In this document: positions 7,765 to 16,187 of the stretch, in pieces | Numbering within the stretch: the first letter of the stretch is position 1 | How the letters are laid out: each line of letters starts with the position of its first letter | Assembly: GCF_900545795.1 (NCBI RefSeq) | Contig: NZ_URAR01000024.1 | Location: 1-24,380 of the forward strand | Direction: 5' to 3' | From: an uncultured Veillonella sp. | Lineage (GTDB): Bacteria > Bacillota > Negativicutes > Veillonellales > Veillonellaceae | DNA: 24,380 nt | Made by a program: the position numbers and the translations under genes | Notes under the pieces: model-generated | Told to the model about the DNA's origin: nothing | The model's database searches: none | The model's input: only the letters and a program-made list of their open reading frames with translations

Positions 7765-9345
7765 TTATCTTACTATATCAATATCTTTATTGATTTCATA
7801 ATAGTCTGATGGGTACGCATCAAAATGAGTGACATAAGCCTTCGTCACTAAATTCATCTTTAAAAAGGCTACATACACAAAGGCCTGGTCATCCAACACC
7901 GCTTGTGTCATATTTTGAAAAATACTCTGACGAGTAGCCGGATCTATAGTCTGGTCTAATTGCTTATCTAATTCACTAATTTTGGGATTATCATACCCAC
8001 CCACATTGTCTACGGCGCCAGCTAATACATTGGTTTTAAAATAATATGAGCCTTCACCGGTAGGTGCTGTTACGAAGGCTTTAGCAAAAATTTCAAACTC
8101 ACCTTGCTTTAAACTACTTAAATAGGAGTCTGTAGCATTCACTTCTACTTTTATGCCCATATCTTTTAAAGAACTTTGCGCCATTTCAGCTAATAAAGGC
8201 AATTCTTGACGTGATGTATATGTAAGCCAGCGTATAACGAGTGGCTTGCCCTCCTTTTCTACATAACCATCGCCATCTTGATCAACATAACCAGCCTCAG
8301 CAAGTAGAGCCTTCGCCTTATTTAAATCATAAGGGACCGTTTGCAATTGCATTTGGCCTAATGCAGTTGTATTAGGAAATGGACCTTCTCCTACTAAGCC
8401 ATTGCCCTTTAATAACACAGTGACGAAATCTGCCTTATTAATGCCCATGGCTATCGCCTCACGAACTCGCTTATCTTGTACATTAGGCGATTTAAAGTTA
8501 AAGGCCATCTGATAGACCCTTGAGGTAGCTACTGAACTGATGCGATAGTCCTTATTGTTGTTGAATAAATCAATACTACTATAAGGTAAACCTTGTGCCG
8601 CATCAATGTCGCCTCGCTGTAATGCCATCGTTAATGTATCCCCATCAGTAATGCGCTGCACATCTACGCCATCAAGCTTAGGCTGCCCATTCCAATACGT
8701 ATCATTGCGCACTAATTTCACAGTGCTATCTGTTACTTCAGTAGCCTTAAAAGGCCCTGTACCAATAACAATGCGATTACTTTCTCCAGCAGCTACATCA
8801 ATAATCGTACTATAAGGATCTGCTAAATAAGTTAAAAGCACTGCCGCCGGATGCTCCGACTGAATAGTTACTTGCTGATTTTGTGCTGTAATCTGGCGAA
8901 TTTTTAAATCTCTAGCCGCCCGATTATGCTTTGCCACCAACGCCTCTAGTGATTCTTTTACAGCGTCCCCTGTAAGAGCCTTACCATTCGAAAAGGTAAC
9001 CCCCTCGCGGATGTGAAATTGTACAGTATGCGGATCCACTACTTCATAGGTATCTGCTAACCAGGGCTCTACTTCCATATGCTGTGAAAATTTCACCAAA
9101 GTTTCGCCTACACCATAGCGAATCGCACTCCAGCCTTGATACGCGACTTGCGGATTTAAACCGGCATTTTCCATAGCAGGACCATAAGCAGTGGTACCAT
9201 AATGGAGAATTTTCTTCCCCCCATCTTGTTCCCCCGTAACGCCACAGCCAGCTAGGAGCATAATGACTGCTACGCCAAGGCACATAAGGCCCCGTCTATT
9301 AATACGCATCATATACCGATGCGCTGATTTTATACTAAACTTCAT
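7765..9345 (-). CDS. Peptide/nickel-type ABC importer, substrate-binding lipoprotein (SBP family 5)
   Basis: A 526-residue extracytoplasmic solute receptor. The N-terminus has a basic region, a hydrophobic core and the lipobox LLAGC, giving a lipid-modified Cys at residue 34. The family 5 signature region is visible (GETLVKFSQHMEVEPWLADTYEV and FHIREGVTFSNGKALTGDAV, two conserved blocks), as is the C-terminal DPATRQSIFQNM helix. The frame is open from GTG 9366, but ATG 9345 follows GGAGG by 7 nt and is preferred. It overlaps the permease stop by 11 bp. The family binds oligopeptides, nickel or metal-chelator complexes; the His-rich CsoR-type protein nearby makes a metal plausible, but no metal-ligand residue was assigned. 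Confidence 0.9.
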   Translation of the reverse strand: MKFSIKSAHRYMMRINRRGLMCLGVAVIMLLAGCGVTGEQDGGKKILHYGTTAYGPAMENAGLNPQVAYQGWSAIRYGVGETLVKFSQHMEVEPWLADTYEVVDPHTVQFHIREGVTFSNGKALTGDAVKESLEALVAKHNRAARDLKIRQITAQNQQVTIQSEHPAAVLLTYLADPYSTIIDVAAGESNRIVIGTGPFKATEVTDSTVKLVRNDTYWNGQPKLDGVDVQRITDGDTLTMALQRGDIDAAQGLPYSSIDLFNNNKDYRISSVATSRVYQMAFNFKSPNVQDKRVREAIAMGINKADFVTVLLKGNGLVGEGPFPNTTALGQMQLQTVPYDLNKAKALLAEAGYVDQDGDGYVEKEGKPLVIRWLTYTSRQELPLLAEMAQSSLKDMGIKVEVNATDSYLSSLKQGEFEIFAKAFVTAPTGEGSYYFKTNVLAGAVDNVGGYDNPKISELDKQLDQTIDPATRQSIFQNMTQAVLDDQAFVYVAFLKMNLVTKAYVTHFDAYPSDYYEINKDIDIVR

Positions 9346-10117
9346 AGCCCTTCCTCCACTGTTCACAAGCTATATGTACTGCACCTACAGTTAATACAAT
9401 TCCCAATCCAGGCCCTAGCACTAGCCATGGTGCCATTTGCATAACACTGCGACCAGCACTTAACATACTCCCCCATTCAGGCGTAGGCGGCATAGCGCCT
9501 AATCCTAAGAAGGAAAGTCCTGCCAATTCCATAAGGACAACCCCTAAATCTAATGCAGCTGTTGTAATTATGGCATGGTTAATATTAGGTCCAATGTAAT
9601 GCCATAATATATGAAATGTTCCCTTGCCTTCTAACTTTGCTATATGTATAAAGGGCGCTGTCTTAAGCTCCTTAGTCAAGCTGCGAGCTAATCGGGCATA
9701 TTTAGGACTATATAAAATAATAAAAATATAAGCTACTTTATCTAAGCCGCCCCCCAATAACGCGGATAAGGCAATCGCTAATACTAAGGTTGGCAAGGAT
9801 AAAAATAAATTGCCCAAACGAACTACAAACCAATCCCAAAGGCCCCCTTTATAGCCGGCTAAAATACCGAAAACCGTACCACTTAACGCCGCTAAAAGAA
9901 CAATGACAACACTTGTGCCAATAGTTACGCGACCTCCATATAGAACGCGACCTAATACATCGCGTCCATATTGATCCGTACCTAACCAATGAGTTGCAGA
10001 CGGCGCCTGCAAAGCCTTCGTTAAATCTTGCGCATAGGGATCAGCCCCCCATATATAAGGGCCTATGAGAATGGCCAAAAGAATCAATAACAAGGGGATT
10101 AGACTTCGCTTATTCAT
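9335..10117 (-). CDS. Peptide/nickel-type ABC importer, inner-membrane permease (DppC/NikC type)
   Basis: A 260-residue permease with an N-terminal transmembrane helix followed by the DppC-family hallmark HWLGTDQYGRDVLGR (43-57), then about five more hydrophobic segments. The cytoplasmic EAA coupling loop is in the region FIHIAKLEGKGTFHILWHYI. It forms the channel with the next permease. GTG 10126 would add three residues; ATG 10117 with AGGTG six bases before it is preferred. It overlaps the upstream permease by 8 bp and the binding-protein gene by 11 bp, a tightly packed operon. Confidence 0.9.
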   Translation of the reverse strand: MNKRSLIPLLLILLAILIGPYIWGADPYAQDLTKALQAPSATHWLGTDQYGRDVLGRVLYGGRVTIGTSVVIVLLAALSGTVFGILAGYKGGLWDWFVVRLGNLFLSLPTLVLAIALSALLGGGLDKVAYIFIILYSPKYARLARSLTKELKTAPFIHIAKLEGKGTFHILWHYIGPNINHAIITTAALDLGVVLMELAGLSFLGLGAMPPTPEWGSMLSAGRSVMQMAPWLVLGPGLGIVLTVGAVHIACEQWRKGYEV

Positions 10118-11054
10118 GGAATTCACCTGCCTTTGCCTCTTGTGGGTTCAATCTTTGTTGCCACATATCAACTAGGCTGTGAAGCACAATGTAAATCACT
10201 GATACCCAGATAACATAGCCTTGAAGTACTGGATAATCACGACTTACAATGGCATCATAAGCGAGCTTGCCAATGCCATTCCACATAAAAATCGACTCCA
10301 CAATGGTCACACCACCTAGTAAAGATCCACAGGACAAAGCCATCAACGTAAGCAGCGGTGGCCAAATAGCGGGCAACACTGTAAATCGCACAATGTGCCA
10401 CCACGAAACGCCTCTTGTGCGCAAAGCCATAATATAAGGCTTTTGCAATTCTCCTAAGGTTAATGTACGAACTTGTTGAATATATTTAGCACTCATCCCT
10501 ATAACTAAGGTCAAGGTCGGTAAAATTAGGCCTTCTAAACTATTTGACTTAGCAATAACCGGCAAGAGATTTAATTGTAAGGCTAACACATACATAAGTA
10601 ATAAGGCCGTAAAAAAATTGGGCAGTGAATTCCCTAGCATAGACCAAAGGCGCAATACTCTGTCATACCAAGAATTTACCCTTAAGGCACAAAGTATGCC
10701 CAAAGGCAAAGAGCCTAGCAAGGTAATACCTAAGGCAGCCCCCATAAGAGTAAGTGTGGCCGGCAAATGTTTTGCCAATAAAGTAGTCACTTCTTCGCCA
10801 TTTACATAGGATGTCCCCATATGCCCTTGCAAGGCTTGGCCAAGCCAGCGCCCATATTGTGTCATAAGTGATTCATTTAATTGCAATTCTTCGCGCTTGG
10901 CTGCTTGTTCCTCATAGGAAAGGCTTTGCTGCTGACTATATACAACATCAACTACATCATCCTGCGTCATATGCATGATAAAAAATGTAAGTGAGGTTAT
11001 AAGGAGCAAAAATAATAGTCCTTCACCTAAACGGCGCACAACTTTAATCCACAC
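10110..11054 (-). CDS. Peptide/nickel-type ABC importer, inner-membrane permease (DppB/NikB type)
   Basis: A 314-residue permease and first gene of the importer operon. It has an N-terminal helix (about 11-28), an extracytoplasmic segment that contains the conserved YGRWLGQALQGHMGTSY block (67-83), then five hydrophobic helices. The EAA coupling loop is around ALRTRGVSWWHIVRFTVLP (210-228), and the DppB-type ending VESIFMWNGIGKLAYDAIVSRDYP is present as two adjoining conserved blocks. The start is GTG 11054, preceded by AAAGGA at 6 nt. The promoter lies in the 221-bp spacer shared with the divergent methyltransferase gene. Confidence 0.92.
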   Translation of the reverse strand: MWIKVVRRLGEGLLFLLLITSLTFFIMHMTQDDVVDVVYSQQQSLSYEEQAAKREELQLNESLMTQYGRWLGQALQGHMGTSYVNGEEVTTLLAKHLPATLTLMGAALGITLLGSLPLGILCALRVNSWYDRVLRLWSMLGNSLPNFFTALLLMYVLALQLNLLPVIAKSNSLEGLILPTLTLVIGMSAKYIQQVRTLTLGELQKPYIMALRTRGVSWWHIVRFTVLPAIWPPLLTLMALSCGSLLGGVTIVESIFMWNGIGKLAYDAIVSRDYPVLQGYVIWVSVIYIVLHSLVDMWQQRLNPQEAKAGEFHE

Positions 11055-11092
11055 AATCGATCCTTTCTCCCTGCTTCTAAAGCATTAGGTTA

Positions 11093-11214
11093 ATTATATA
11101 TTCTCACTATTTAGTTTAATAGTACTACTCCGTCTTGAAAAGCCACCCTAGGGGATATAAAAATAAAAATAACCCCCATCCCCGCTTACGAAATCCCCTA
11201 ATTTTTCATATAAT
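11093..11214. promoter_or_regulatory. Divergent promoter region with three GGGGAT motifs
   Basis: A minus-strand TATAAT (11093-11098) faces the importer operon and a plus-strand TATAAT (11209-11214, with TTACGA 17 bp upstream) faces the methyltransferase. Between them are TAGGGGAT (11149-11156) and its exact inverse ATCCCCTA (11193-11200), plus a further ATCCCC at 11178-11183. The G-tract sites stand out in this AT-rich spacer and are a candidate operator controlling both directions. The -35 elements are weak, so promoter assignment is tentative. Confidence 0.4.
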
Positions 11215-11275
11215 CTATAGTAACAATTAGTAATCTAGTACAATATACAAAGTATTTTTATCTATAGGAGATTTT

Positions 11276-11983
11276 ATGACCATATTAAACCAAATCGAGT
11301 CCTATTGGGATAAACGAAGTAGCGATTTTAATGAGCTGCGCAAACAAGAAATGCATAGTCCTAATGGCCAGGCCTGGACACAGTTGATTTTGCAACAACT
11401 TCCCCCTCATACGCCCTTACGCATTTTAGATGTAGGTACGGGCACGGGCTTCTTCTCATTTTTATTAGCTCATCAAGGACATCAAGTTCTAGGCATTGAT
11501 ATGTCACAGCAAATGATTGACCATGCCAAACTCAATGGAACTCAATTTAACAGTAACGCACAATTTCAAAAAATGGACGCTACCAAGCTCGATTTCTCAA
11601 CTAGCGAGTTTGATATGTTAATTAGTCGCAATGTCACCTGGACACTCCCTGATACAGAGGCGGCCTATGCAGAATGGTTGCGAGTCTTGAAACCAGGCGG
11701 CTTACTTCTAAATTTTGATTCTGACTATGGCCAAACCACCTTCACTAACACCAAAGGCCATGTACATGAAAATATGGAGCGAGATACATTAGACGAGTGT
11801 ACTAACATAAAAAATAAATTACCGATTAGTCAGGAAGTACGACCAGACTGGGATAAATCAATTCTTACAGCCTTAGGAATTTCACAGCTCTTCATTGAGC
11901 CTAATATTCGCCCACTAGTACAAGTAGATGATAATCTAAAGTACGAAGACGTTCCCATCTTTATGATTAAGGCCATAAAATAA
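11276..11983 (+). CDS. Class I SAM-dependent methyltransferase
   Basis: A 235-residue Rossmann-fold methyltransferase of the Methyltransf_11/25 type. Motif I is LDVGTGTGF (51-59), the acidic end of strand 2 is GID (about residue 74), and the post-motif region ISRNVTWTLPD then LRVLKPGG marks strands 4 and 5. The substrate is unknown. ATG 11276 follows TAGGAG. The gene is divergent from the peptide/nickel-type importer and shares its control region, which suggests a functional link (for example modification of a small-molecule ligand), but this is inference only. The gene is followed by the terminator at 12171-12228. Confidence 0.85.
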   Translation: MTILNQIESYWDKRSSDFNELRKQEMHSPNGQAWTQLILQQLPPHTPLRILDVGTGTGFFSFLLAHQGHQVLGIDMSQQMIDHAKLNGTQFNSNAQFQKMDATKLDFSTSEFDMLISRNVTWTLPDTEAAYAEWLRVLKPGGLLLNFDSDYGQTTFTNTKGHVHENMERDTLDECTNIKNKLPISQEVRPDWDKSILTALGISQLFIEPNIRPLVQVDDNLKYEDVPIFMIKAIK

Positions 11984-12021
11984 AGCGACCTCAAACGTGC
12001 AATACCTATGCTATATAGTGG

Positions 12022-12055
12022 ACTATATTGTACTACCTATGCCATACAATATAGT
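12022..12055. repeat. 11-bp perfect inverted repeat in the 11984-12533 spacer
   Basis: ACTATATTGTA (12022-12032) and TACAATATAGT (12045-12055) form a perfect stem with a 12-nt loop. There is no T-run after it. The surroundings (11995-12165) also hold scattered near-copies of AATATAGTGTAA and CTACCTATRCC, apparently decayed repeats. No gene is seen in 11984-12533. Confidence 0.7.
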
Positions 12056-12170
12056 GTAAGAACAACCGAGTATGGTTATTGAAAAGACATTCTCCCAATA
12101 TAGTGTAATATCTATAACATCCTATTAGTGTGCTACCTATACCAGGGTATATAGGGATAAAGGCAATACT

Positions 12171-12228
12171 AAAGCCTAGTAAATGTGAAAGCATATATTG
12201 CTTCGCCAACGTTTACTAGGCTTTTTTC
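12171..12228 (+). terminator. Terminator downstream of the methyltransferase
   Basis: Perfect 13-bp stem AAAGCCTAGTAAA / TTTACTAGGCTTT followed by a six-T run. The long loop holds a nested hairpin (AAGCA/TGCTT). The gene end is about 190 bp upstream. The minus-strand side has a weaker T-run. Confidence 0.8.
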
Positions 12229-12236
12229 TTTTTATG

Positions 12237-12460
12237 CTACTCAACTTTTAAGTTTTCTAATACTACTCAATTTTAAGTGCTCTTTTACTACTCAACGTTT
12301 ATAGCCTTCTTATACTACTCAACGTTTAAGCCTTCTTATACTACTCGACTTTTAGGCTTTTTGTCCTACTAGCTCTTAAGACTTTTTATCCTACTTAGCT
12401 TTTGCGTTTTCTATGCTATTTAGCTTTTAGACTTTTCGGTCCTAGTCTGCTACTTCTTTT
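12237..12460. repeat. Degenerate 25-27 bp tandem repeat, about nine units
   Basis: Units begin with CTACT or a near variant at 12237, 12263, 12288, 12315, 12341, 12366, 12391, 12416 and 12442. The general form is CTACTCAACTTTTAAGCCTT followed by CTTATA-like bases. Central units (12288-12365) are the most alike and both flanks decay. The plus strand is pyrimidine-rich with T-runs. There are no unique spacers, so it is not a CRISPR array, and it is not translated in any long frame. Confidence 0.85.
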
Positions 12461-12533
12461 TGTGTATAAGTTCACATCGTGCACACTTACTATTTAGCAT
12501 AGCAGTTGGAATTAGAGCTAAATTAGCCCTAAA

Positions 12534-13004
12534 TTACTCCCAATTCTTACATACATCGACCCATTTCAATGACTTTGAATGAATTTCTAATTCTGCTGGT
12601 GATAGGCGAATAGCACTATGTCCCGTGCCTGCTGCAGGATATACAATATCAAAACGCTGCAAGGAAATATCCAAATAGACTTTTACATCAGGCTTAATAC
12701 AGAATGGGCATACACCGCCTGGAGCATGTCCAATATAACCTTCTACTTCATCAGCGTGAATCATCTTAGCCTTGCAATCAAACTCTGCGCGAAACTTCTG
12801 ATTATCCACCTTCGCATCTCCTGCAGCAACAACTAAAATCGGCTCACCATTAGCTAAAAAGGATAAAGTCTTAGCAATTTGCTTTGGCTCACAACCTACC
12901 GCAATAGCTGCGGTTTCCACGGTAGCACTATCTTGACTTAAATTATGAACACGCTCACCTAAACCCTGCTCTTCAAAATATGATTTAATCGCTTCAAATG
13001 ACAT
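12534..13004 (-). CDS. YbaK/EbsC-family aminoacyl-tRNA deacylase
   Basis: A 156-residue trans-editing protein of the YbaK/ProX superfamily. These hydrolyse mischarged tRNAs (for instance Cys-tRNAPro or Ala-tRNAPro). The conserved lysine is K45 in IAKTL, equivalent to the essential Lys of E. coli YbaK, and the GHAPGGVCPFC loop (about 92-102) is typical of the Firmicute branch. The exact tRNA substrate cannot be read from sequence. ATG 13004 follows GAGGG at 7 nt. It lies 220 bp from the PhzF-like gene on the same strand, and the spacer holds a decayed repeat, so co-transcription is uncertain. Confidence 0.85.
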   Translation of the reverse strand: MSFEAIKSYFEEQGLGERVHNLSQDSATVETAAIAVGCEPKQIAKTLSFLANGEPILVVAAGDAKVDNQKFRAEFDCKAKMIHADEVEGYIGHAPGGVCPFCIKPDVKVYLDISLQRFDIVYPAAGTGHSAIRLSPAELEIHSKSLKWVDVCKNWE

Positions 13005-13061
13005 ATTAATTCCCTCTTTCTCTTCTTTGTTCTCTTTTCTCTACATTTCGTTACAATAAAC

Positions 13062-13216
13062 CTACCTCATGGATGAGCGCTTACCTCTTATGTATGGCAC
13101 TTACACCTTAGCTCAAAAGCAATATAATGCAGATTAACTCGGCTTCTTACATCTCATGTATGAACGATTTATAGATTATACCTTATGTATAATCCTTACA
13201 CCTCATATAAGAGGAT
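13062..13216. repeat. Decayed 19-20 bp repeat between the YbaK and PhzF genes
   Basis: Several near-copies of TTACACCTCATGTATGAACG occur at about 13062, 13081, 13100, 13147, 13177 and 13196, partly in direct tandem with a step of 19-20 bp. Individual copies differ at many positions, so this is a judgement from reading and not a computed alignment. Confidence 0.5.
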
Positions 13217-13224
13217 CTGACAAT

Positions 13225-14010
13225 TTACACCTGAAGCTCTGCTACAGCATATAAAGTCGCTTTACCTGCCATTTTTATACGCTCTGCTTCCTGTTTACAA
13301 TATAAAGTGCCGCCACGACGCGAGGCCTGGTACGCTGTAATCTCAGTTTTGCCTAATTGTTTAGCCCAATACGGTACAATATGGCAATGCCCGGACCCGC
13401 ACACGGGATCTTCAGGAATACCTAATTTAGGTGCAAAGGTTCTTGATACACAATCAATGCCCTTTGTTTTATCTTTAGGTTCCGTAGTTACATGACAAAG
13501 TAAACCATCTAAGCCTTTTATTAAATCTAAATTAGGTGTCAATGTTGCTACTAATTCCTCATCAGCAAGCACACAAAGCAAATCGCGTCCCATATAAGCA
13601 GCTAAAGGCGTTACTCCTAACGCTTGAGTCATGCGTTCCGTTACAAGCACTTCCTTTAACTCAAAGGCAGGAAAATCCATTTCATATAAATCCCCATGAC
13701 GCTGAACGGTGAGCATACCGCTAAGGGTTTCAAAACTAAGCTGCTGCGCATCTGGCTCATAATAATTCATTATTACATATGCCGTTGCCAAGGTTGCATG
13801 ACCACAGAGGTCAATTTCACTTTCTGGTGTAAACCAACGAAGCGCATAATTATCACCTTTTTTAACGGCAAAAGCTGTTTCTGATAAATTATTTTCGCTC
13901 GCTATATGTATCATCAGCGCCTCGCTTAGGAACTCCTCTAAAATACAAACCGCTGCAGGATTTCCATGAAATACTGTCTCTGTAAAAGCATCTACAATGT
14001 ACTGTTTCAT
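13225..14010 (-). CDS. PhzF-family isomerase-like protein
   Basis: A 261-residue member of the PhzF / diaminopimelate-epimerase fold superfamily. The catalytic Glu of PhzF is present as E44 in NNLSETAF; other hallmarks are DLCGHATLA (67-75) and DPVCGSGHCH (201-210), one in each half of the pseudo-symmetric fold. No phenazine genes are nearby, so the substrate is unknown, as for most stand-alone members. ATG 14010 follows GGAAGGAG closely. The gene is separated from the carboxyltransferase upstream by a terminator (14095-14129). Confidence 0.88.
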   Translation of the reverse strand: MKQYIVDAFTETVFHGNPAAVCILEEFLSEALMIHIASENNLSETAFAVKKGDNYALRWFTPESEIDLCGHATLATAYVIMNYYEPDAQQLSFETLSGMLTVQRHGDLYEMDFPAFELKEVLVTERMTQALGVTPLAAYMGRDLLCVLADEELVATLTPNLDLIKGLDGLLCHVTTEPKDKTKGIDCVSRTFAPKLGIPEDPVCGSGHCHIVPYWAKQLGKTEITAYQASRRGGTLYCKQEAERIKMAGKATLYAVAELQV

Positions 14011-14094
14011 ATATCTCCTTCCTAACTCGAACTCAATACTAAATCAATTGTACCACTATCTATAATTCAAACCTAGTCACTTTTATAATAAATA

Positions 14095-14129
14095 AAAATC
14101 CGAGTCTCCTTTTGGATAACTCGGATTTT
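14095..14129 (-). terminator. Terminator downstream of the carboxyltransferase gene
   Basis: Perfect 11-bp stem AAAATCCGAGT / ACTCGGATTTT with a 13-nt loop; on the minus strand it is followed by TTTTTATTTATTA. It lies 25 bp after the stop codon of the carboxyltransferase gene. Confidence 0.9.
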
Positions 14130-14153
14130 CTTATAGTCTGTACGCTGTGTTAA

Positions 14154-15560
14154 TTAGTCGCGAGGAATAATCAATTGGCGACGTACAACTTCTTGTGAGT
14201 GTTTTGTAAAGAATTGTAACGCCACTTCTGGGAACATAGCATAGGTCAACACATCTTCATCCGTAAATCCTTGGAATCCTTGTGTTTCTAATTCACGACG
14301 ATATTTTTCTAATTCAGGTTCTACTAAATCAGCTGGACGGCAAGTAATTGGCGCCTCATCGCCGATGAGTTTTTTCTGTACTTCTTCATTAATAGGACCT
14401 GGTAAGCGGCCATATTTACCACGAATTAAATCTTTTACTTCAGTTGGTGCCATATGGTAGCGATCTAATCCATTAGCCATAAAGTTTACATTCATCATAG
14501 CCATAGTACCTACGATTTGGCTCGTTGGTGTTACTAATGGAGGATAACCTAGGTCCGCACGAACGCGTGGCATTTCATCCATTACATCAAAGAATTTATC
14601 TTCCATGCCCATTTCTTTTAATTGATTGCGTGTATTGGACATCATACCGCCAGGAATCTGATAATGACGTACTTCTGGCAATACTTCATGAGCTGGTATT
14701 AACCCAAATTCATTGGCAATTTCATTGCGCACACCACGGAAATAGGTAGCCAATTCGCGTAACGTATCTAAATCCAATCCTGGATCATATTCAGTACCGC
14801 GTAGCATTTCAACTAAGCTTTCAGTAGCTGGTTGCGAAGTAGCATGACCAAATGGGCTCAATGCCGTATCTACAATATCTACACCTGCTTCAATGGCTTT
14901 TAGATAGGTTGCACTAGCAAGGCCACAAGTAAAATGACTATGAAGGTCAATAACCATGTCATCTCCTAGGCGCTTCTTCAATTCTTGCACTAAAGATCCT
15001 GCATCATAAGGTGCTAATAAACCAGACATATCTTTAATACATAAAGAGTTAATGCCCATATCTTTTAGCTGTTCCGCTACGCTTACAAACATGTCATTCG
15101 TATGCACAGGGCTAAGTGTGTAAACGATGGTGCCTTGCACATGAACGCCACATTTATTCCCGGCTTTGATGGCTTGTTCCATATTGCGCGGATCATTTAA
15201 GGCATCAAAAATACGAATTCGATCAATGCCATTTTCTTTAGCCTTAGTGACAAACGCTTCCACTACATCATCAGCATAATGTTTGTAGCCTAATAAATTT
15301 TGGCCACGTAACAACATTTGTAATGGTGTATTTTTTAAATGGCTCTTCAAGATACGTAAACGATTCCATGGGTCTTCATCTAAGAAGCGTAAGCAACTAT
15401 CAAACGTAGCCCCACCCCAGCACTCAAGAGCTTCATAGCCAAGAGAGTCGAGTTTTTCAAGGGCTGGTAACATTTGGCTAGTGCGCATGCGCGTAGCCAA
15501 AATCGATTGATGACCGTCACGAAGAACTGTCTCCATAATTCGTATTTTTTTTGATTTCAT
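14154..15560 (-). CDS. oadA: Carboxyltransferase subunit: oxaloacetate decarboxylase alpha / pyruvate carboxylase B, without biotin domain
   Basis: Transfers a carboxyl group between oxaloacetate/pyruvate and a biotin carrier. The 468-residue chain starts with the HMGL-like TIM barrel: METVLRDGHQS (9-19), the carboxylated-lysine site IKDMSGLL (K176) and the metal ligands in LHSH (H207, H209), followed by the conserved PYC_OADA domain to the C-terminus. It ends there: the Pro/Ala linker and biotinyl-Lys domain found in many OadA proteins are absent, so a separate biotin carrier is needed and is not in this window. Whether it works as a sodium-pumping decarboxylase or a pyruvate carboxylase half cannot be decided here. 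ATG 15560 follows GGAAGGAG. Confidence 0.9.
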   Translation of the reverse strand: MKSKKIRIMETVLRDGHQSILATRMRTSQMLPALEKLDSLGYEALECWGGATFDSCLRFLDEDPWNRLRILKSHLKNTPLQMLLRGQNLLGYKHYADDVVEAFVTKAKENGIDRIRIFDALNDPRNMEQAIKAGNKCGVHVQGTIVYTLSPVHTNDMFVSVAEQLKDMGINSLCIKDMSGLLAPYDAGSLVQELKKRLGDDMVIDLHSHFTCGLASATYLKAIEAGVDIVDTALSPFGHATSQPATESLVEMLRGTEYDPGLDLDTLRELATYFRGVRNEIANEFGLIPAHEVLPEVRHYQIPGGMMSNTRNQLKEMGMEDKFFDVMDEMPRVRADLGYPPLVTPTSQIVGTMAMMNVNFMANGLDRYHMAPTEVKDLIRGKYGRLPGPINEEVQKKLIGDEAPITCRPADLVEPELEKYRRELETQGFQGFTDEDVLTYAMFPEVALQFFTKHSQEVVRRQLIIPRD

Positions 15561-15602
15561 GCTTAGACTCCTTCCAAAAATAATGGGTCTTATTCTTAAT
15601 GT

Positions 15603-15665
15603 ATTTTACTTATTTTGTATTACTACTTATTTGGGATTACTACTTATTTTACATTTCTATTTTTT
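15603..15665. repeat. 17-bp degenerate tandem repeat upstream of the carboxyltransferase
   Basis: The 14-mer ATTACTACTTATTT occurs exactly twice, at 15619-15632 and 15636-15649, with a 17-bp step. Flanking segments (about 15603 and 15653) are weaker copies. It lies in the 146-bp spacer between the small unknown gene and the carboxyltransferase gene, so it may be in the leader. Confidence 0.75.
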
Positions 15666-15706
15666 GTAATGTACTTATGGCAGTAATTACGCAGCTTACC
15701 ATTACT

Positions 15707-16036
15707 TTACTGCTTAACTTGTTTTGGTGCTGTTTCTAAAATGATGCGGCGTCCATCTTTCTTCACTTGTACAGAAAAATCGCCATATCCATCTTTAAAA
15801 TAGTCCATCTTAATTTCCAATAATAATTTGCCAATTTGAGTTTCAATTTTTTCTGTCAAAAACTCTCTATAAAAGGCCTCTTGGCTATTAGGATTGCCAG
15901 TTTTGCTCTTGTGAAATGCAGGGCGATTACGCTCTTCTTCACCGCGTAACATAGCGGTTTCAAAGGTTTCCTCCTCCACTACATTCTTAAACATATCGGC
16001 ATCGCTAAGACCTTTTTTGATTTTAAACTTAGCCAT
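15707..16036 (-). CDS. Conserved-looking small protein of unknown function
   Basis: A 109-residue, charged, soluble protein with no signal peptide or membrane helix and no motif that I recognise. The N-terminal half is rich in Glu/Lys/Arg and likely partly disordered (about 25-50); the C-terminal half alternates as expected for helix (TEKIETQIGKLLLEIKMDYF) then beta strands (DFSVQVKKDGRRIILETA). ATG 16036 follows AGGAG. It reads in the same direction as the downstream carboxyltransferase gene with a 146-bp gap, so a shared transcript is possible but unproven. Confidence 0.7.
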   Translation of the reverse strand: MAKFKIKKGLSDADMFKNVVEEETFETAMLRGEEERNRPAFHKSKTGNPNSQEAFYREFLTEKIETQIGKLLLEIKMDYFKDGYGDFSVQVKKDGRRIILETAPKQVKQ

Positions 16037-16187
16037 TATATCTCCTACTTTCTCTTAGACTAAATAAAAGCCTAACACTGTGAGCACTGAAAGTCAAATC
16101 CCCTCATACCACGTTTATAGCATTGTACTAATTTTAGTCTTTTTACTAGTTTTAATAATCCCCAGTGAAAACTTACCTTAAGTTATA

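Noticed and set aside
5965..11054. Naming the importer as a nickel (Nik) system
   Set aside because: Family 5 transporters for peptides, nickel and metallophores look alike; no ligand residue or nickel operator was seen, so the substrate is left open.
12237..12460. CRISPR array
   Set aside because: Units are directly adjacent and degenerate, with no constant repeat and unique spacer pattern, and no cas genes are seen.
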